A stretch of DNA of 64,000 nucleotides. It comes from Stenotrophomonas sp. 610A2 (GTDB taxonomy: Bacteria > Pseudomonadota > Gammaproteobacteria > Xanthomonadales > Xanthomonadaceae). The first letter of the stretch is position 1, and every line of letters starts with the position of its first letter. The position numbers were made by a program, and so were the translations under genes. The stretch lies in assembly GCF_030549615.1 (NCBI RefSeq), contig NZ_CP130832.1:3658001-3722000 (forward strand), given 5' to 3'. This document shows, one piece after another, positions 38,065 to 45,936 of this stretch. The notes under the pieces were generated by a model. That model was not told the DNA's origin and did no database searches. It saw nothing but the letters and a program-made list of their open reading frames with translations.

Positions 38065-39504
38065 ATGCACGAGCTCTTGATACGCAATGCGCTGATCTTC
38101 GATGGCAGCGACCAAGCCGGCATGCATGGCGATGTCGCCATCGATGCCGGTCGCATCGTCGCGGTTGGCCAGCTGGGCGGCGCAGCGGCTTCAACCATAG
38201 TTGATGCGCAGGGGCTGGCACTGGCACCGGGTTTCATCGATGTGCACACCCATGATGACATCGAGGTGATCCGCAATCCGGACATGCTCAGCAAACTGTC
38301 GCAGGGCGTGACCACGGTTGTGGTCGGCAACTGCGGCATCAGCGCCAGCCCGGTACGGATACGCGGCCAGGTGCCGGACCCGATGAACCTGCTGGGCGAT
38401 GTCGAGGACTTCCGCTATGCGGATTTCACCAGCTACCGCAAGGCAGTGGAGCTCGCCGGCCCTGCGGTGAATGTGGCCGCGCTGGTCGGCCACACTGCCC
38501 TGCGCCAGAACCACATGGACAGGCTGGACCGCGCTGCCAGCGCGGATGAAATCATCGCGATGCGCGCGCAGCTGCGCGACAGCCTCGCGCAAGGCGCATT
38601 GGGCTTGAGCAGCGGACTGGCCTACGCCTCGGCCTTCAGCGCCCCGTCCTCGGAAGTCGATGCGCTGGCAACCGAGTTGCCACGCGATGGGCTGTACACC
38701 ACCCACCTGCGCGATGAGTTCGGCGGGATTCTTGAAGCGATGGAGGAAGCCTTCCACGCTGCACGTGCACCGCAGGCGGCCGTGCGCGTCTCGCACCTGA
38801 AGTGCGCCGGCATCGACAACTGGGGCCGCAGTGGCGAAGTGTTGGCCAGCCTGCAGGCCGCTTCGGCCACCCAGGACGTCGCCTGTGACTGCTATCCGTA
38901 CGCCGCCAGCGCCTCCACCCTGGACCTGAAGCAGGTCACCGACGCCTTCGACATCCTGATCACCTGGTCCGAGCCAGAACCCGAGCAAGGCGGGCGCCTG
39001 CTGGCCGACATCGCCAACGATTGGGGCGTTTCGTTGATGGACGCTGCCATCCGCCTGCAACCGGCCGGTGCGGTCTACCACGGCATGGACGAGGCCGACG
39101 TACGCCAGATCCTGGCCCATCCGCTGACCATGATCGGCTCGGACGGTTTGCCGCGCGACCCTCGCCCACATCCGCGCCTGTGGGGCACCTTCCCGCGCGT
39201 GCTTGGCCACTACGCACGCGATGAGCAGTTGTTCCCCCTGCATACCGCCGTGCACAAGATGACCGGCCTGCCAGCGTCGCGTTTTGCAATGGGTGCACGC
39301 GGTTTCATACGCCCCGGCTGGTGTGCCGACCTGGTGCTGTTCGACCCGGAGCGGATACGCGACACCGCGGATTTCCACGACCCGATCCGCGCCGCCGAAG
39401 GCATCAGCGCGGTCTGGGTCAATGGCTGCCTGAGTTACGACGGCAAACAGGTCGTTGCCCGCGCCGGCCGTTTTGTCTGCCCCGAGGCTGCACCAGCAGC
39501 CTGA
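38065..39504 (+). CDS. N-acyl-D-amino-acid deacylase
   Basis: A 479-residue amidohydrolase-superfamily zinc enzyme that frees D-amino acids from N-acyl forms. Metal motifs: PGFIDVHTHDDIEV near 55-68 and VVGNCGIS at ~87-94, then VAALVGHTALR, HLRDE and a terminal SDGLPRDPRPHPRLWGTFPRVLG, all hallmarks of D-aminoacylases. ATG 38065 is 4 bp after the regulator stop, and the earlier frame opening at 38008 lies inside that gene. It gives the deaminase and dehydrogenase in this cluster their D-amino acid substrates. Confidence 0.92.
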   Translation: MHELLIRNALIFDGSDQAGMHGDVAIDAGRIVAVGQLGGAAASTIVDAQGLALAPGFIDVHTHDDIEVIRNPDMLSKLSQGVTTVVVGNCGISASPVRIRGQVPDPMNLLGDVEDFRYADFTSYRKAVELAGPAVNVAALVGHTALRQNHMDRLDRAASADEIIAMRAQLRDSLAQGALGLSSGLAYASAFSAPSSEVDALATELPRDGLYTTHLRDEFGGILEAMEEAFHAARAPQAAVRVSHLKCAGIDNWGRSGEVLASLQAASATQDVACDCYPYAASASTLDLKQVTDAFDILITWSEPEPEQGGRLLADIANDWGVSLMDAAIRLQPAGAVYHGMDEADVRQILAHPLTMIGSDGLPRDPRPHPRLWGTFPRVLGHYARDEQLFPLHTAVHKMTGLPASRFAMGARGFIRPGWCADLVLFDPERIRDTADFHDPIRAAEGISAVWVNGCLSYDGKQVVARAGRFVCPEAAPAA

Positions 39505-39538
39505 GTTGCAACCGCTGTACCCATATAAAGGAATACCG

Positions 39539-39937
39539 ATGAGTGACATCAAACGCTATGGCGCCGAAGGTGGCGTTGGCCAGGGCAAGCAGCACATGCC
39601 GTTCTCGCGCGCAGTCGAAGCCGACGGCTGGCTGTTCGTGTCCGGGCAGGTACCGATGCGCGACGGCGAACTGGTCGCCGGCACCGTGACCGAACAATCA
39701 CATGTGGTGATCGGCAACGTGCTGGCGATCCTGGCCGAGGCCGGCTACGGCCCCGAGCACGTCGTGCGCTGCGGCGTATGGCTGGATGACGCCCGCGATT
39801 TCTACGCCTTCAATGGTGTGTTCAAGCATTACTTTGGAGAAAACCCGCCGGCCCGCGCCTGTGTCGAAAGCCGCATGGTGGTGGACTGCAAGGTGGAAGT
39901 GGACTGCGTGGCCTACAAGCGCCCGAAGCGCGATTGA
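39539..39937 (+). CDS. RidA-family enamine/imine deaminase
   Basis: A 132-residue YjgF/YER057c/UK114 protein. AAAGGA lies 6 nt before ATG 39539. The conserved arginine that binds the substrate carboxylate is kept in NPPARACVESRMV, and the trimer-type motif LAEAGYGPEHVVRCGVWLDD is present. RidA proteins hydrolyse reactive 2-aminoacrylate and 2-imino acids, the products of PLP deaminases and of flavin D-amino-acid dehydrogenases; both enzyme types flank it here. It closes the five-gene operon before the SMAG array. Confidence 0.92.
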   Translation: MSDIKRYGAEGGVGQGKQHMPFSRAVEADGWLFVSGQVPMRDGELVAGTVTEQSHVVIGNVLAILAEAGYGPEHVVRCGVWLDDARDFYAFNGVFKHYFGENPPARACVESRMVVDCKVEVDCVAYKRPKRD

Positions 39938-39944
39938 TCCAACT

Positions 39945-40296
39945 GTAGTGCCGAGCCATGCTCGGCAGAAGCTGTCCCAGCAACGCTTCACCGTAGTGCC
40001 GAGCCATGCTCGGCAGAGGCTGTCCTGGTAACACTTCACTGTAGTGCCGAGCCATGCTCGGCAGAGGCTGTCCCGGCAATGCCTCTGCCGAGCATGGCTC
40101 GGCACTACATCTGGATTTTCTGGTAATGCCCCTGCCGAGCATGGCTCGGCACTACGTCTGGATTTTCTGGTAATGCCCCTGCCGAGCATGGCTCGGCACT
40201 ACGTCTGGATTTTCTGGTAATGCCCCTGCCGAGCATGGCTCGGCACTACGTCTGGATTTCCTGGTAATGCCCCTGCCGAGCATGGCTCGGCACTAC
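39945..40296. repeat. Array of eight SMAG/GTAG repeats, five in 47-bp tandem
   Basis: Three forward units start at 39945, 39993 and 40041. Five reverse units occupy 40086-40108, 40133-40155, 40180-40202, 40227-40249 and 40274-40296, spaced exactly 47 bp apart with nearly identical spacer (GTCTGGATTTTCTGGTAATG). A decayed unit may follow at 40315-40340. This accounts for most of the 520-bp gap between ridA-like and gltS genes; the remaining ~110 bp before gltS show no clear signal. Confidence 0.95.
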
Positions 40297-40457
40297 GGTG
40301 GATTTCTGGCCATGCATCTACCGGACATGGCCCTGCACCACGCGATTACCGCTACCAGAAAGCACCCAAAAACCGGTCCAGTGCCTTTAGGCCCGGTTGC
40401 TATTGTGCGTTGGGAACGACAAAGTTCGCCTTTCGCTGGTGCAAGGTCCCCGTTCCG

Positions 40458-41663
40458 ATGATCCAACTTGACGCAGTACAGACAGTCGCCTTTGCCGGCT
40501 TGACCCTGTTCGCCGGCTACGCATTGTGCCGCGCCATTCCGTTTTTCCGCCGCTACAACCTGCCTGAACCGGTGGTTGGCGGCCTCCTGGTTGCCCTTGC
40601 AGTGTGGTGGGCACACAGCCAGCAAACCACCCTGTTCACCTTGGACACCACGCTCAAGACACCCTTGATGGTGGCTTTCTTCACCACGCTCGGCATCAAC
40701 GCCAGCGTCCGGCTGCTGCGGGTCAGCGGCAAGCAGGTGATGTTGTTCCTGCTGATCGGCAGCATCTTCGCGGTGCTGCAGAACCTGATCGGCATCAGCG
40801 TGGCCAAGATGTTCGGCCTGAATCCGATGTTCGGTGTGCTGGCCGGTTCGGCCACCCTGACCGGCGGCCCGGCCACCGGTCTGGCCTTTGCCGGGCATTT
40901 CGAGCAGGCCGGCCTGGTCGGCGCGGAAAGCCTGGCAGTGACGGCGGCCATGGCCGGCATCATCTGCGGCGGTCTGGTCGGCGGCCCGGTGATCACCGTG
41001 TTGATGCAGCGCTTCAAGGTGAAGCATCCCAGCCAGAAGGCCACCGGCGCGCAACTCGGCGAAGACGAAGCAGTCACCGTGCGCTACCCCAGCGAGTCCG
41101 CGCGCGAGTTCGATGCCCTCAAGAGCATCGTCGTGCTGCTGATGGCGATGTGGCTGGGCGTGTGGGTAGGCAAGGGTTTCGAAGGTATCGGCCTGACCCT
41201 GCCGACCTATATCGGCGCGATGCTGGTTGGCGCCATCATCCGCAACATCGATGACTACACCGGCTGGATCAAGCTGTCGGTACCGACCACCGATCTGATC
41301 GGCAACATCTCGCTTGCCCTGTTCCTGGCCATCGCGCTGATGGACCTGAAGCTGTGGGAATTGGCTGGCATGGGCTTGCCGCTGTTGGTCAACCTGATCA
41401 TCCAGGTCTCGGTCGTTGCATTGTTCGCGGTGCCGATCTACTGGCTGATGGGCCGTGACTACGACGCGGCGGTGATGGGCGGCGGCTTCATCGGCTTCAT
41501 GCTCGGCACCACCGCCAACGCGATGGCGGTGATGCGTCGACTGGCGCAGCGCTACGGGCCGGCGCCACGCGCCTTCCTGGTGGCTCCGCTGGTCGGCGCC
41601 TTCTTCATCGACTTCATCAATGCGCTGATCATCACCGGCTTCCTGAACTTCTGGCCGCACTAA
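40458..41663 (+). CDS. gltS: Sodium/glutamate symporter
   Basis: A 401-residue inner-membrane transporter, the same length as E. coli GltS, importing glutamate (including D-glutamate in E. coli) with sodium. Both halves of the inverted repeat topology are visible, with the re-entrant GSATLTGGPATGLAFAGHFE and GFIGFMLGTTANAMAVMRRL loops. ATG 40458 begins MIQLDAVQTV; an upstream ATG at 40410 adds a poor leader. It lies between the D-amino-acid operon and a D-amino-acid dehydrogenase, in the same direction, which hints at D-glutamate or D-aspartate use. Confidence 0.94.
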   Translation: MIQLDAVQTVAFAGLTLFAGYALCRAIPFFRRYNLPEPVVGGLLVALAVWWAHSQQTTLFTLDTTLKTPLMVAFFTTLGINASVRLLRVSGKQVMLFLLIGSIFAVLQNLIGISVAKMFGLNPMFGVLAGSATLTGGPATGLAFAGHFEQAGLVGAESLAVTAAMAGIICGGLVGGPVITVLMQRFKVKHPSQKATGAQLGEDEAVTVRYPSESAREFDALKSIVVLLMAMWLGVWVGKGFEGIGLTLPTYIGAMLVGAIIRNIDDYTGWIKLSVPTTDLIGNISLALFLAIALMDLKLWELAGMGLPLLVNLIIQVSVVALFAVPIYWLMGRDYDAAVMGGGFIGFMLGTTANAMAVMRRLAQRYGPAPRAFLVAPLVGAFFIDFINALIITGFLNFWPH

Positions 41664-41748
41664 GCCGCCGGTTCCGTGCGCCATATCCGTGCCTTGCGCA
41701 CGGGTTGGCGCGACAATTGCGCATCACCTGCCCCGTGCTGTTCCACTG

Positions 41749-42990
41749 ATGACATCCAACGCCGCGCCCGATCTTTCCTCCCGCCATGACCTGGTCGTCA
41801 TCGGCGCTGGCGTGGTGGGCCTGGCCACTGCGTATGCCGCCGCAAAGCGCGGCTGCTCGGTACTGCTGTTGGATCGCAATAGCGGGCCTGCGCTGGGCAC
41901 TTCGTTCGCCAACGGCGCACAGCTCAGCTACGCCTACACCGACGCGATGGCTGGTCCGGCAACCTGGGCACAACTGCCGGAAATGGCGTTCGGCCGCAAC
42001 GGGCCTTTCCGCACGCGCTGGTCGGCCGACCCGGATTTCCTGCGCTGGGGCCTGGCTTTCCTACGCCAAGCCAACGCAGCGGGACTGCAGCGCAACACCT
42101 TGGCCACGCTGGAACTGGCGCTGGAATCGCGTCAGGCCATGCAGGCCTTGCTGCAGCTGCACCCCATCGAGTTCAACCACGAGGTCTCCGGCAAGCTGCA
42201 CCTGTATCCGTCCGCCGAGGGCGTGCAGGGAGCGGCTTCGATGATCGCGCTCAAGCGCGGTTACGGCGTGCAGCAACGGCTTGTCGATGCCGCCGAGGCC
42301 ACCGCCATCGAGCCCGCACTCAGCGGCGCACCGTGGTTGGCTGGCGGGGTTTATTCGCCCGAGGAAGAAGCCGGCGATCCCTACCGCTTCAGCCAAGGCT
42401 TGCTGCAGGTTCTGCAGCAACACTACGGCGTGCAGGCGCTGTTCGGTTTCGATACGCAGTCACTGCGTCGCGCGGAAGGGCAGTGGCAACTGCAGGCCCG
42501 CGACGGCCGCAGGCTGCAGGCGGCGCGCGTACTGGTCTGCGCCGGCATCGACAGCCCCGCCCTGCTCAAGCCATTGCGCTTGCGCATGCCGGTGATGGCA
42601 ATCAAGGGCTATTCCTTCACTGCACCATTGGGTGCCAACGCCCCCAAGGTCAGCATCACCGACACCAAACGCAAACTGGTGTTCTGCCGTCTTGGCGAGC
42701 GCATCCGTGTTGCCGGCCTGGCCGACCTCAACGACTGGAATCCGACGCCGGAACCCAAGCGGCTGGCCACACTTATCTACCAAGCACGTGCCTCACTGCC
42801 TGAAGCTGCCGACTACGATCACATCGAAAGCAGTTGGGCTGGCCTGCGTCCGGTCACGCCGTGGAGCTCACCCATCATCAGGAACCTCGGCGATGGTCTG
42901 GCCTGCAACATCGGCCACGGCATGCTCGGCTGGACGCTGGCGATGGGCAGTGCCGAGCGGGCCGTGCAGCAGTTGCTGGGCACCCCCTGA
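41749..42990 (+). CDS. FAD-dependent D-amino-acid dehydrogenase (DadA-like)
   Basis: A 413-residue flavoenzyme of the DAO superfamily. The N-terminal dinucleotide fold DLVVIGAGVVGLATAYAAA binds FAD; GTSFANGAQLSYAYTDAMA and the C-terminal SWAGLRPVTPWSSPII and GHGMLGWTLAMGSA are typical of the DadA small subunit. It oxidises D-amino acids to 2-imino acids, passing electrons to the respiratory chain at the membrane. It is 85 bp after gltS. DadA is the best family match, but the usual alanine racemase partner is absent, so it may belong to this D-amino-acid cluster instead. Confidence 0.9.
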   Translation: MTSNAAPDLSSRHDLVVIGAGVVGLATAYAAAKRGCSVLLLDRNSGPALGTSFANGAQLSYAYTDAMAGPATWAQLPEMAFGRNGPFRTRWSADPDFLRWGLAFLRQANAAGLQRNTLATLELALESRQAMQALLQLHPIEFNHEVSGKLHLYPSAEGVQGAASMIALKRGYGVQQRLVDAAEATAIEPALSGAPWLAGGVYSPEEEAGDPYRFSQGLLQVLQQHYGVQALFGFDTQSLRRAEGQWQLQARDGRRLQAARVLVCAGIDSPALLKPLRLRMPVMAIKGYSFTAPLGANAPKVSITDTKRKLVFCRLGERIRVAGLADLNDWNPTPEPKRLATLIYQARASLPEAADYDHIESSWAGLRPVTPWSSPIIRNLGDGLACNIGHGMLGWTLAMGSAERAVQQLLGTP

Positions 42991-43001
42991 GCACACTCAG
43001 G
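42986..43001. terminator. Hairpin across convergent stop codons
   Basis: CCTGAG/CTCAGG with a CACA loop. The arms contain the TGA of the dehydrogenase gene (42988-42990) and the TGA of the QEGLA gene (42997-42999, minus strand). Only 6 bp separate the two genes. No T-run. Confidence 0.45.
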
Positions 43002-44253
43002 TTTCGCTGATCTGGTCCATGCGGATGCGGTTGGCGAACAGCGAGAACGCCAACGCGCCGGCAAGGCCATTGGCGCGGTTGATCCACTGTGGCAGCCAAC
43101 GTGGTGCTGCCAATACGCCGGCCTCGAACAGCGGCGTCAATGCCACCGCATCGCCCAGCGTCATCTTGCCGGCGAACAACCAGCGACAGGTCTGCAGCTT
43201 TTCATCGCGCAGCATCTGCCGGAAGAAGGTGTGCACCGAGACCAGCCCGCGCAGGTAGACCGTGTCCTTGGTGAAGGCCGTGCCGCCACTGGTCGGCACT
43301 CCGCGGAACACGCGTTGCGCGGAGGAAAAACTCTCCTCGGCAGTCTGCCCTGCAGCGCGGAAATACTTGAAGACTTCGATGAAGTCAGCACCGTCGCGTG
43401 CCATCGCAATCGCCTCGATGCGCAGGCTGATGCGTTTGAGCCGCTGGATGTCGATGCTGCCGGTGATCTGCTCGGCGAACGTCGCCAGGCCTTCCTGGGT
43501 CGCGGTGATACGCGGCGAGGACAGCGCCAGGCTGGGCAGCAGCACCTGCTCGCGACCGTTCAACGCGGTCAATGAATGCACCAGCGCCTCATGGTGGTAG
43601 AGCTGGGCGCGATCGTAGGCGCTGAAGCTGGCACTGGTACGCAAGCGGATGCGGGTTGCACCGGCCGCCGCCTTGGCGATCAATTCACGGTCCAGTTCGA
43701 CGGTGATCAGGCGCTGGTCGAAGAAATCATCCAGGTCACTCTGCAGCATCAACTGCAGCGCCGTCGCCGATACCGGCACCTGTTCTTCCGGTGCCAGCAG
43801 TTCGCGATCGAGTTCTTCGGCAATCTGGATGAAGTGTCGCGCCGCATCACGGGTGGTCGGGCCATTGCCCGGCATCGGCTGCTCAGGCACACCGAACAGC
43901 TGCGCCGAGTACTCGCCTACCGCGCGCGTTCCCAGCGCTTCCAGCAGGCCCGCAGCCAGATCCCAGCTCTGCGCCGAGTCGTGCACGTACACGCCCAGCG
44001 GATGCGAGGTATCGGCAGCGGCCATGATCGCGGCCAGTTCGCGCCGCGTATCGCTGAAATCCTGCTTCGGGTAGTCGACCTGCGGCAGCACCGGCTTGCC
44101 GCGCGCCACGCTATCGAGGAAGGGCGCCTGGGTATTGGCTGGCCAACTGGTCAAACCGAGCAGGCGCACACCGCGCACCGCTGCCACCATGCGCGCATCA
44201 AGCGCGGCGTGATGGCTGATGGCTGGATCGTCGTGGGTATCAACCATGTCCAT
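42997..44253 (-). CDS. QEGLA-motif putative metallocarboxypeptidase (DUF1704)
   Basis: A 418-residue member of the flavohemoglobin expression-modulating QEGLA family (PF08014), related to eukaryotic MATCAP peptidases. The metalloprotease motif HEALVH is seen in YHHEALVHSLTALNG and the namesake TQEGLATFAEQ follows ~35 residues later with its glutamate ligand. ATG 44253 has GAGG 5 nt upstream; a TTG at 44268 opens the frame slightly earlier. Substrate in bacteria is unknown. It is convergent with the D-amino-acid dehydrogenase and behind tandem repeats. Confidence 0.87.
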   Translation of the reverse strand: MDMVDTHDDPAISHHAALDARMVAAVRGVRLLGLTSWPANTQAPFLDSVARGKPVLPQVDYPKQDFSDTRRELAAIMAAADTSHPLGVYVHDSAQSWDLAAGLLEALGTRAVGEYSAQLFGVPEQPMPGNGPTTRDAARHFIQIAEELDRELLAPEEQVPVSATALQLMLQSDLDDFFDQRLITVELDRELIAKAAAGATRIRLRTSASFSAYDRAQLYHHEALVHSLTALNGREQVLLPSLALSSPRITATQEGLATFAEQITGSIDIQRLKRISLRIEAIAMARDGADFIEVFKYFRAAGQTAEESFSSAQRVFRGVPTSGGTAFTKDTVYLRGLVSVHTFFRQMLRDEKLQTCRWLFAGKMTLGDAVALTPLFEAGVLAAPRWLPQWINRANGLAGALAFSLFANRIRMDQISET

Positions 44254-44300
44254 GCCTGCCTCGTTCAAATCAAGTGATTCCGCGGAGCGATCGCGCTATT

Positions 44301-44498
44301 TGTGGGAGCGGCGTAAGCCGCGAAGCCACAACCGCATCAATGCTGCGAAGAGCTTACCCCTCCCCAGCCCGCCCCTTTGCTACGCAAAAGGGAGGGAGCT
44401 GTAGGAGCGGCGTAAGCCGCGAAGCCACAACCGCATCAGTGCTGCGAAGAGCTTACCCCTCCCCAACCCTCCCCTTTGCTTCGCAAAAGGGAGGGAGC
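44301..44498. repeat. Two tandem 99-bp composite repeat units
   Basis: Unit 1 at 44301-44399 and unit 2 at 44400-44498 are nearly identical. Each joins one REP unit (TGT(G/A)GGAGCGGCGTAAGCC...) to a CCCCTCCCC...CAAAAGGGAGGGAG half-element. Two repeat families are thus fused and duplicated together between the QEGLA gene and rsgA. Confidence 0.9.
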
Positions 44499-44517
44499 CG
44501 AAGCAGCGGCGCCGGCT

Positions 44518-45615
44518 TCAGCGGCGCTTGCCCTTGTTTATCGGCCGCCACTGCGCACCACGTCCACTGTGTTTGCGCTCGGTCGCCTGCTCGGCCTGTC
44601 GCTGTGCCAGCTTGGCCGCGGCCAGCGCCACTTCCTCGCGCAGCTTGAGATAGCTCTCCAATCGGGTCTCATCGATGTCACCGCGTTCGATGGCTTCCTG
44701 CACCGCACATCCCGGCTCGCTCTGGTGCGAGCAATTACGGAACTTGCACTGCGTGGTCAGCTCTTCGATATCGGCGAAGCCGCCTTCGGACAGGGTTTCC
44801 TCACCGGTCGGCTTGAGCTCACGCATGCCGGGCGTATCGATCAGGCAGGCACCGAACGGCAGCGGCATCAACGCGCGATGGGTGGTGGTATGACGACCGC
44901 GCGAATCATTGCTGCGCACTTCGTTGGTCTTCATCCGGTCCTCGCCCAACAGCGTGTTGGTCAAGGTGGATTTGCCGGCACCGGAAGACCCCACCAGCAC
45001 CACGGTGTTGCCCGGACCCAGCCACGGCAGCAGGGCCGAGACGCTTTCCGGGTCCTTGCCGTTGATCGCCAGCAACGGAATCTGCTGCGCGGCCAGGTCT
45101 TCCAGCACCGCCAGCGCGTCTTCGCTGTACTCGGTCTGGTCGGCCTTGGTCAGCACCACCACCGGCGATGCGCCACCACCGCCAACCAGCAGCAGATAGC
45201 GCTCGATGCGACGCGGATTGAAGTCCGCGTCCAGGCCACAGACGATGAATACCGTATCGATGTTGGCCGCGATCACCTGCTGGTGGTAATGCTCACCGGC
45301 AGCGCCGCGCTTGATCGAGGTATGCCGTGGCAGCAGCGCGACGATGCGCTTGCCATCCAGCAGCACCCAGTCACCCACCGCTGCCCGCTCATGGCTGGGG
45401 AAACGCGGCCGCTGCCATTCCGGCGGCGACTCGGTCTTGAGGCTGTTGTCGGGCGCATCGGCGACCACGTAACCGGAGCGGTGCTGCTCGATCACCCGCC
45501 CCGGCCGCGCCTGCGGATGGGCGGCAAAAGCCTCCTGCCATTGCGGGTCCTCGGGAGCACCGGGCCAGGGCCAGCCGATATGGCGCAGCGAATCGAAGTC
45601 GATGGAATCAGTCAT
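44518..45615 (-). CDS. rsgA: Ribosome small-subunit-dependent GTPase A
   Basis: A 365-residue circularly permuted GTPase that assists late 30S maturation. The permuted order is visible: OB-fold N-terminal domain, G4 VVVLTKADQ first, then G1 GSSGAGKSTLTN, then G3 DTPGMREL. The C-terminal zinc site is CKFRNCSHQSEPGC. ATG 45615 begins MTDSIDFDSLR. It is flanked by repeats on both sides and divergent from alaA, so it is monocistronic. Confidence 0.95.
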   Translation of the reverse strand: MTDSIDFDSLRHIGWPWPGAPEDPQWQEAFAAHPQARPGRVIEQHRSGYVVADAPDNSLKTESPPEWQRPRFPSHERAAVGDWVLLDGKRIVALLPRHTSIKRGAAGEHYHQQVIAANIDTVFIVCGLDADFNPRRIERYLLLVGGGGASPVVVLTKADQTEYSEDALAVLEDLAAQQIPLLAINGKDPESVSALLPWLGPGNTVVLVGSSGAGKSTLTNTLLGEDRMKTNEVRSNDSRGRHTTTHRALMPLPFGACLIDTPGMRELKPTGEETLSEGGFADIEELTTQCKFRNCSHQSEPGCAVQEAIERGDIDETRLESYLKLREEVALAAAKLAQRQAEQATERKHSGRGAQWRPINKGKRR

Positions 45616-45696
45616 TGGGGGATTCTACCGGGGCGGGGCTTGCAGCCGGGAATGGCGGTTCAGTTGAGCTGGGGCTGGACAAGAGCTAAAGCCAAA

Positions 45697-45796
45697 GCAC
45701 CCCTCCCCGGCCCTCCCCTTGCCTGCGGAAAAGGGAGGGAGCCAAGCCTTGCCCCCTCCCTTGCGCGCAGCGCAGGGGAGGGTTGGGGAGGGGTGC
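45697..45796. repeat. 100-bp C/G-rich palindromic element
   Basis: GCACCCCTCCCCGGCCCTCC at the left edge pairs with GGGAGGGTTGGGGAGGGGTG at the right edge, with smaller inverted parts inside (CCTCCCTTGCGCGC). It lies in the 321-bp gap between divergent rsgA and alaA and is a full copy of the family seen at 1.5-1.8 kb. The rest of the gap shows nothing clear. Confidence 0.8.
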
Positions 45797-45936
45797 CTTT
45801 GCCCTTGCTTTGGCCGTTGTTTTTACCTGCAACCAATCCCTGTTGCCGATTCCCCTTTCCCGGCACGAAACCCCCGCCCCGCAGCGCAACAATTCGGCTA
45901 CCATGCGATGTCCATGCCCTTGATGGCCCTGAGAAA

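Noticed and set aside
39945..40296. Possible CRISPR array because of the regular 47-bp spacing
   Set aside because: Spacers are nearly identical and the repeat is the palindromic SMAG unit; no cas genes are near.
44476..45936. Large N-terminal extension of alaA
   Set aside because: Antisense to rsgA and through repeats; AlaA length and motifs fit ATG 45937.
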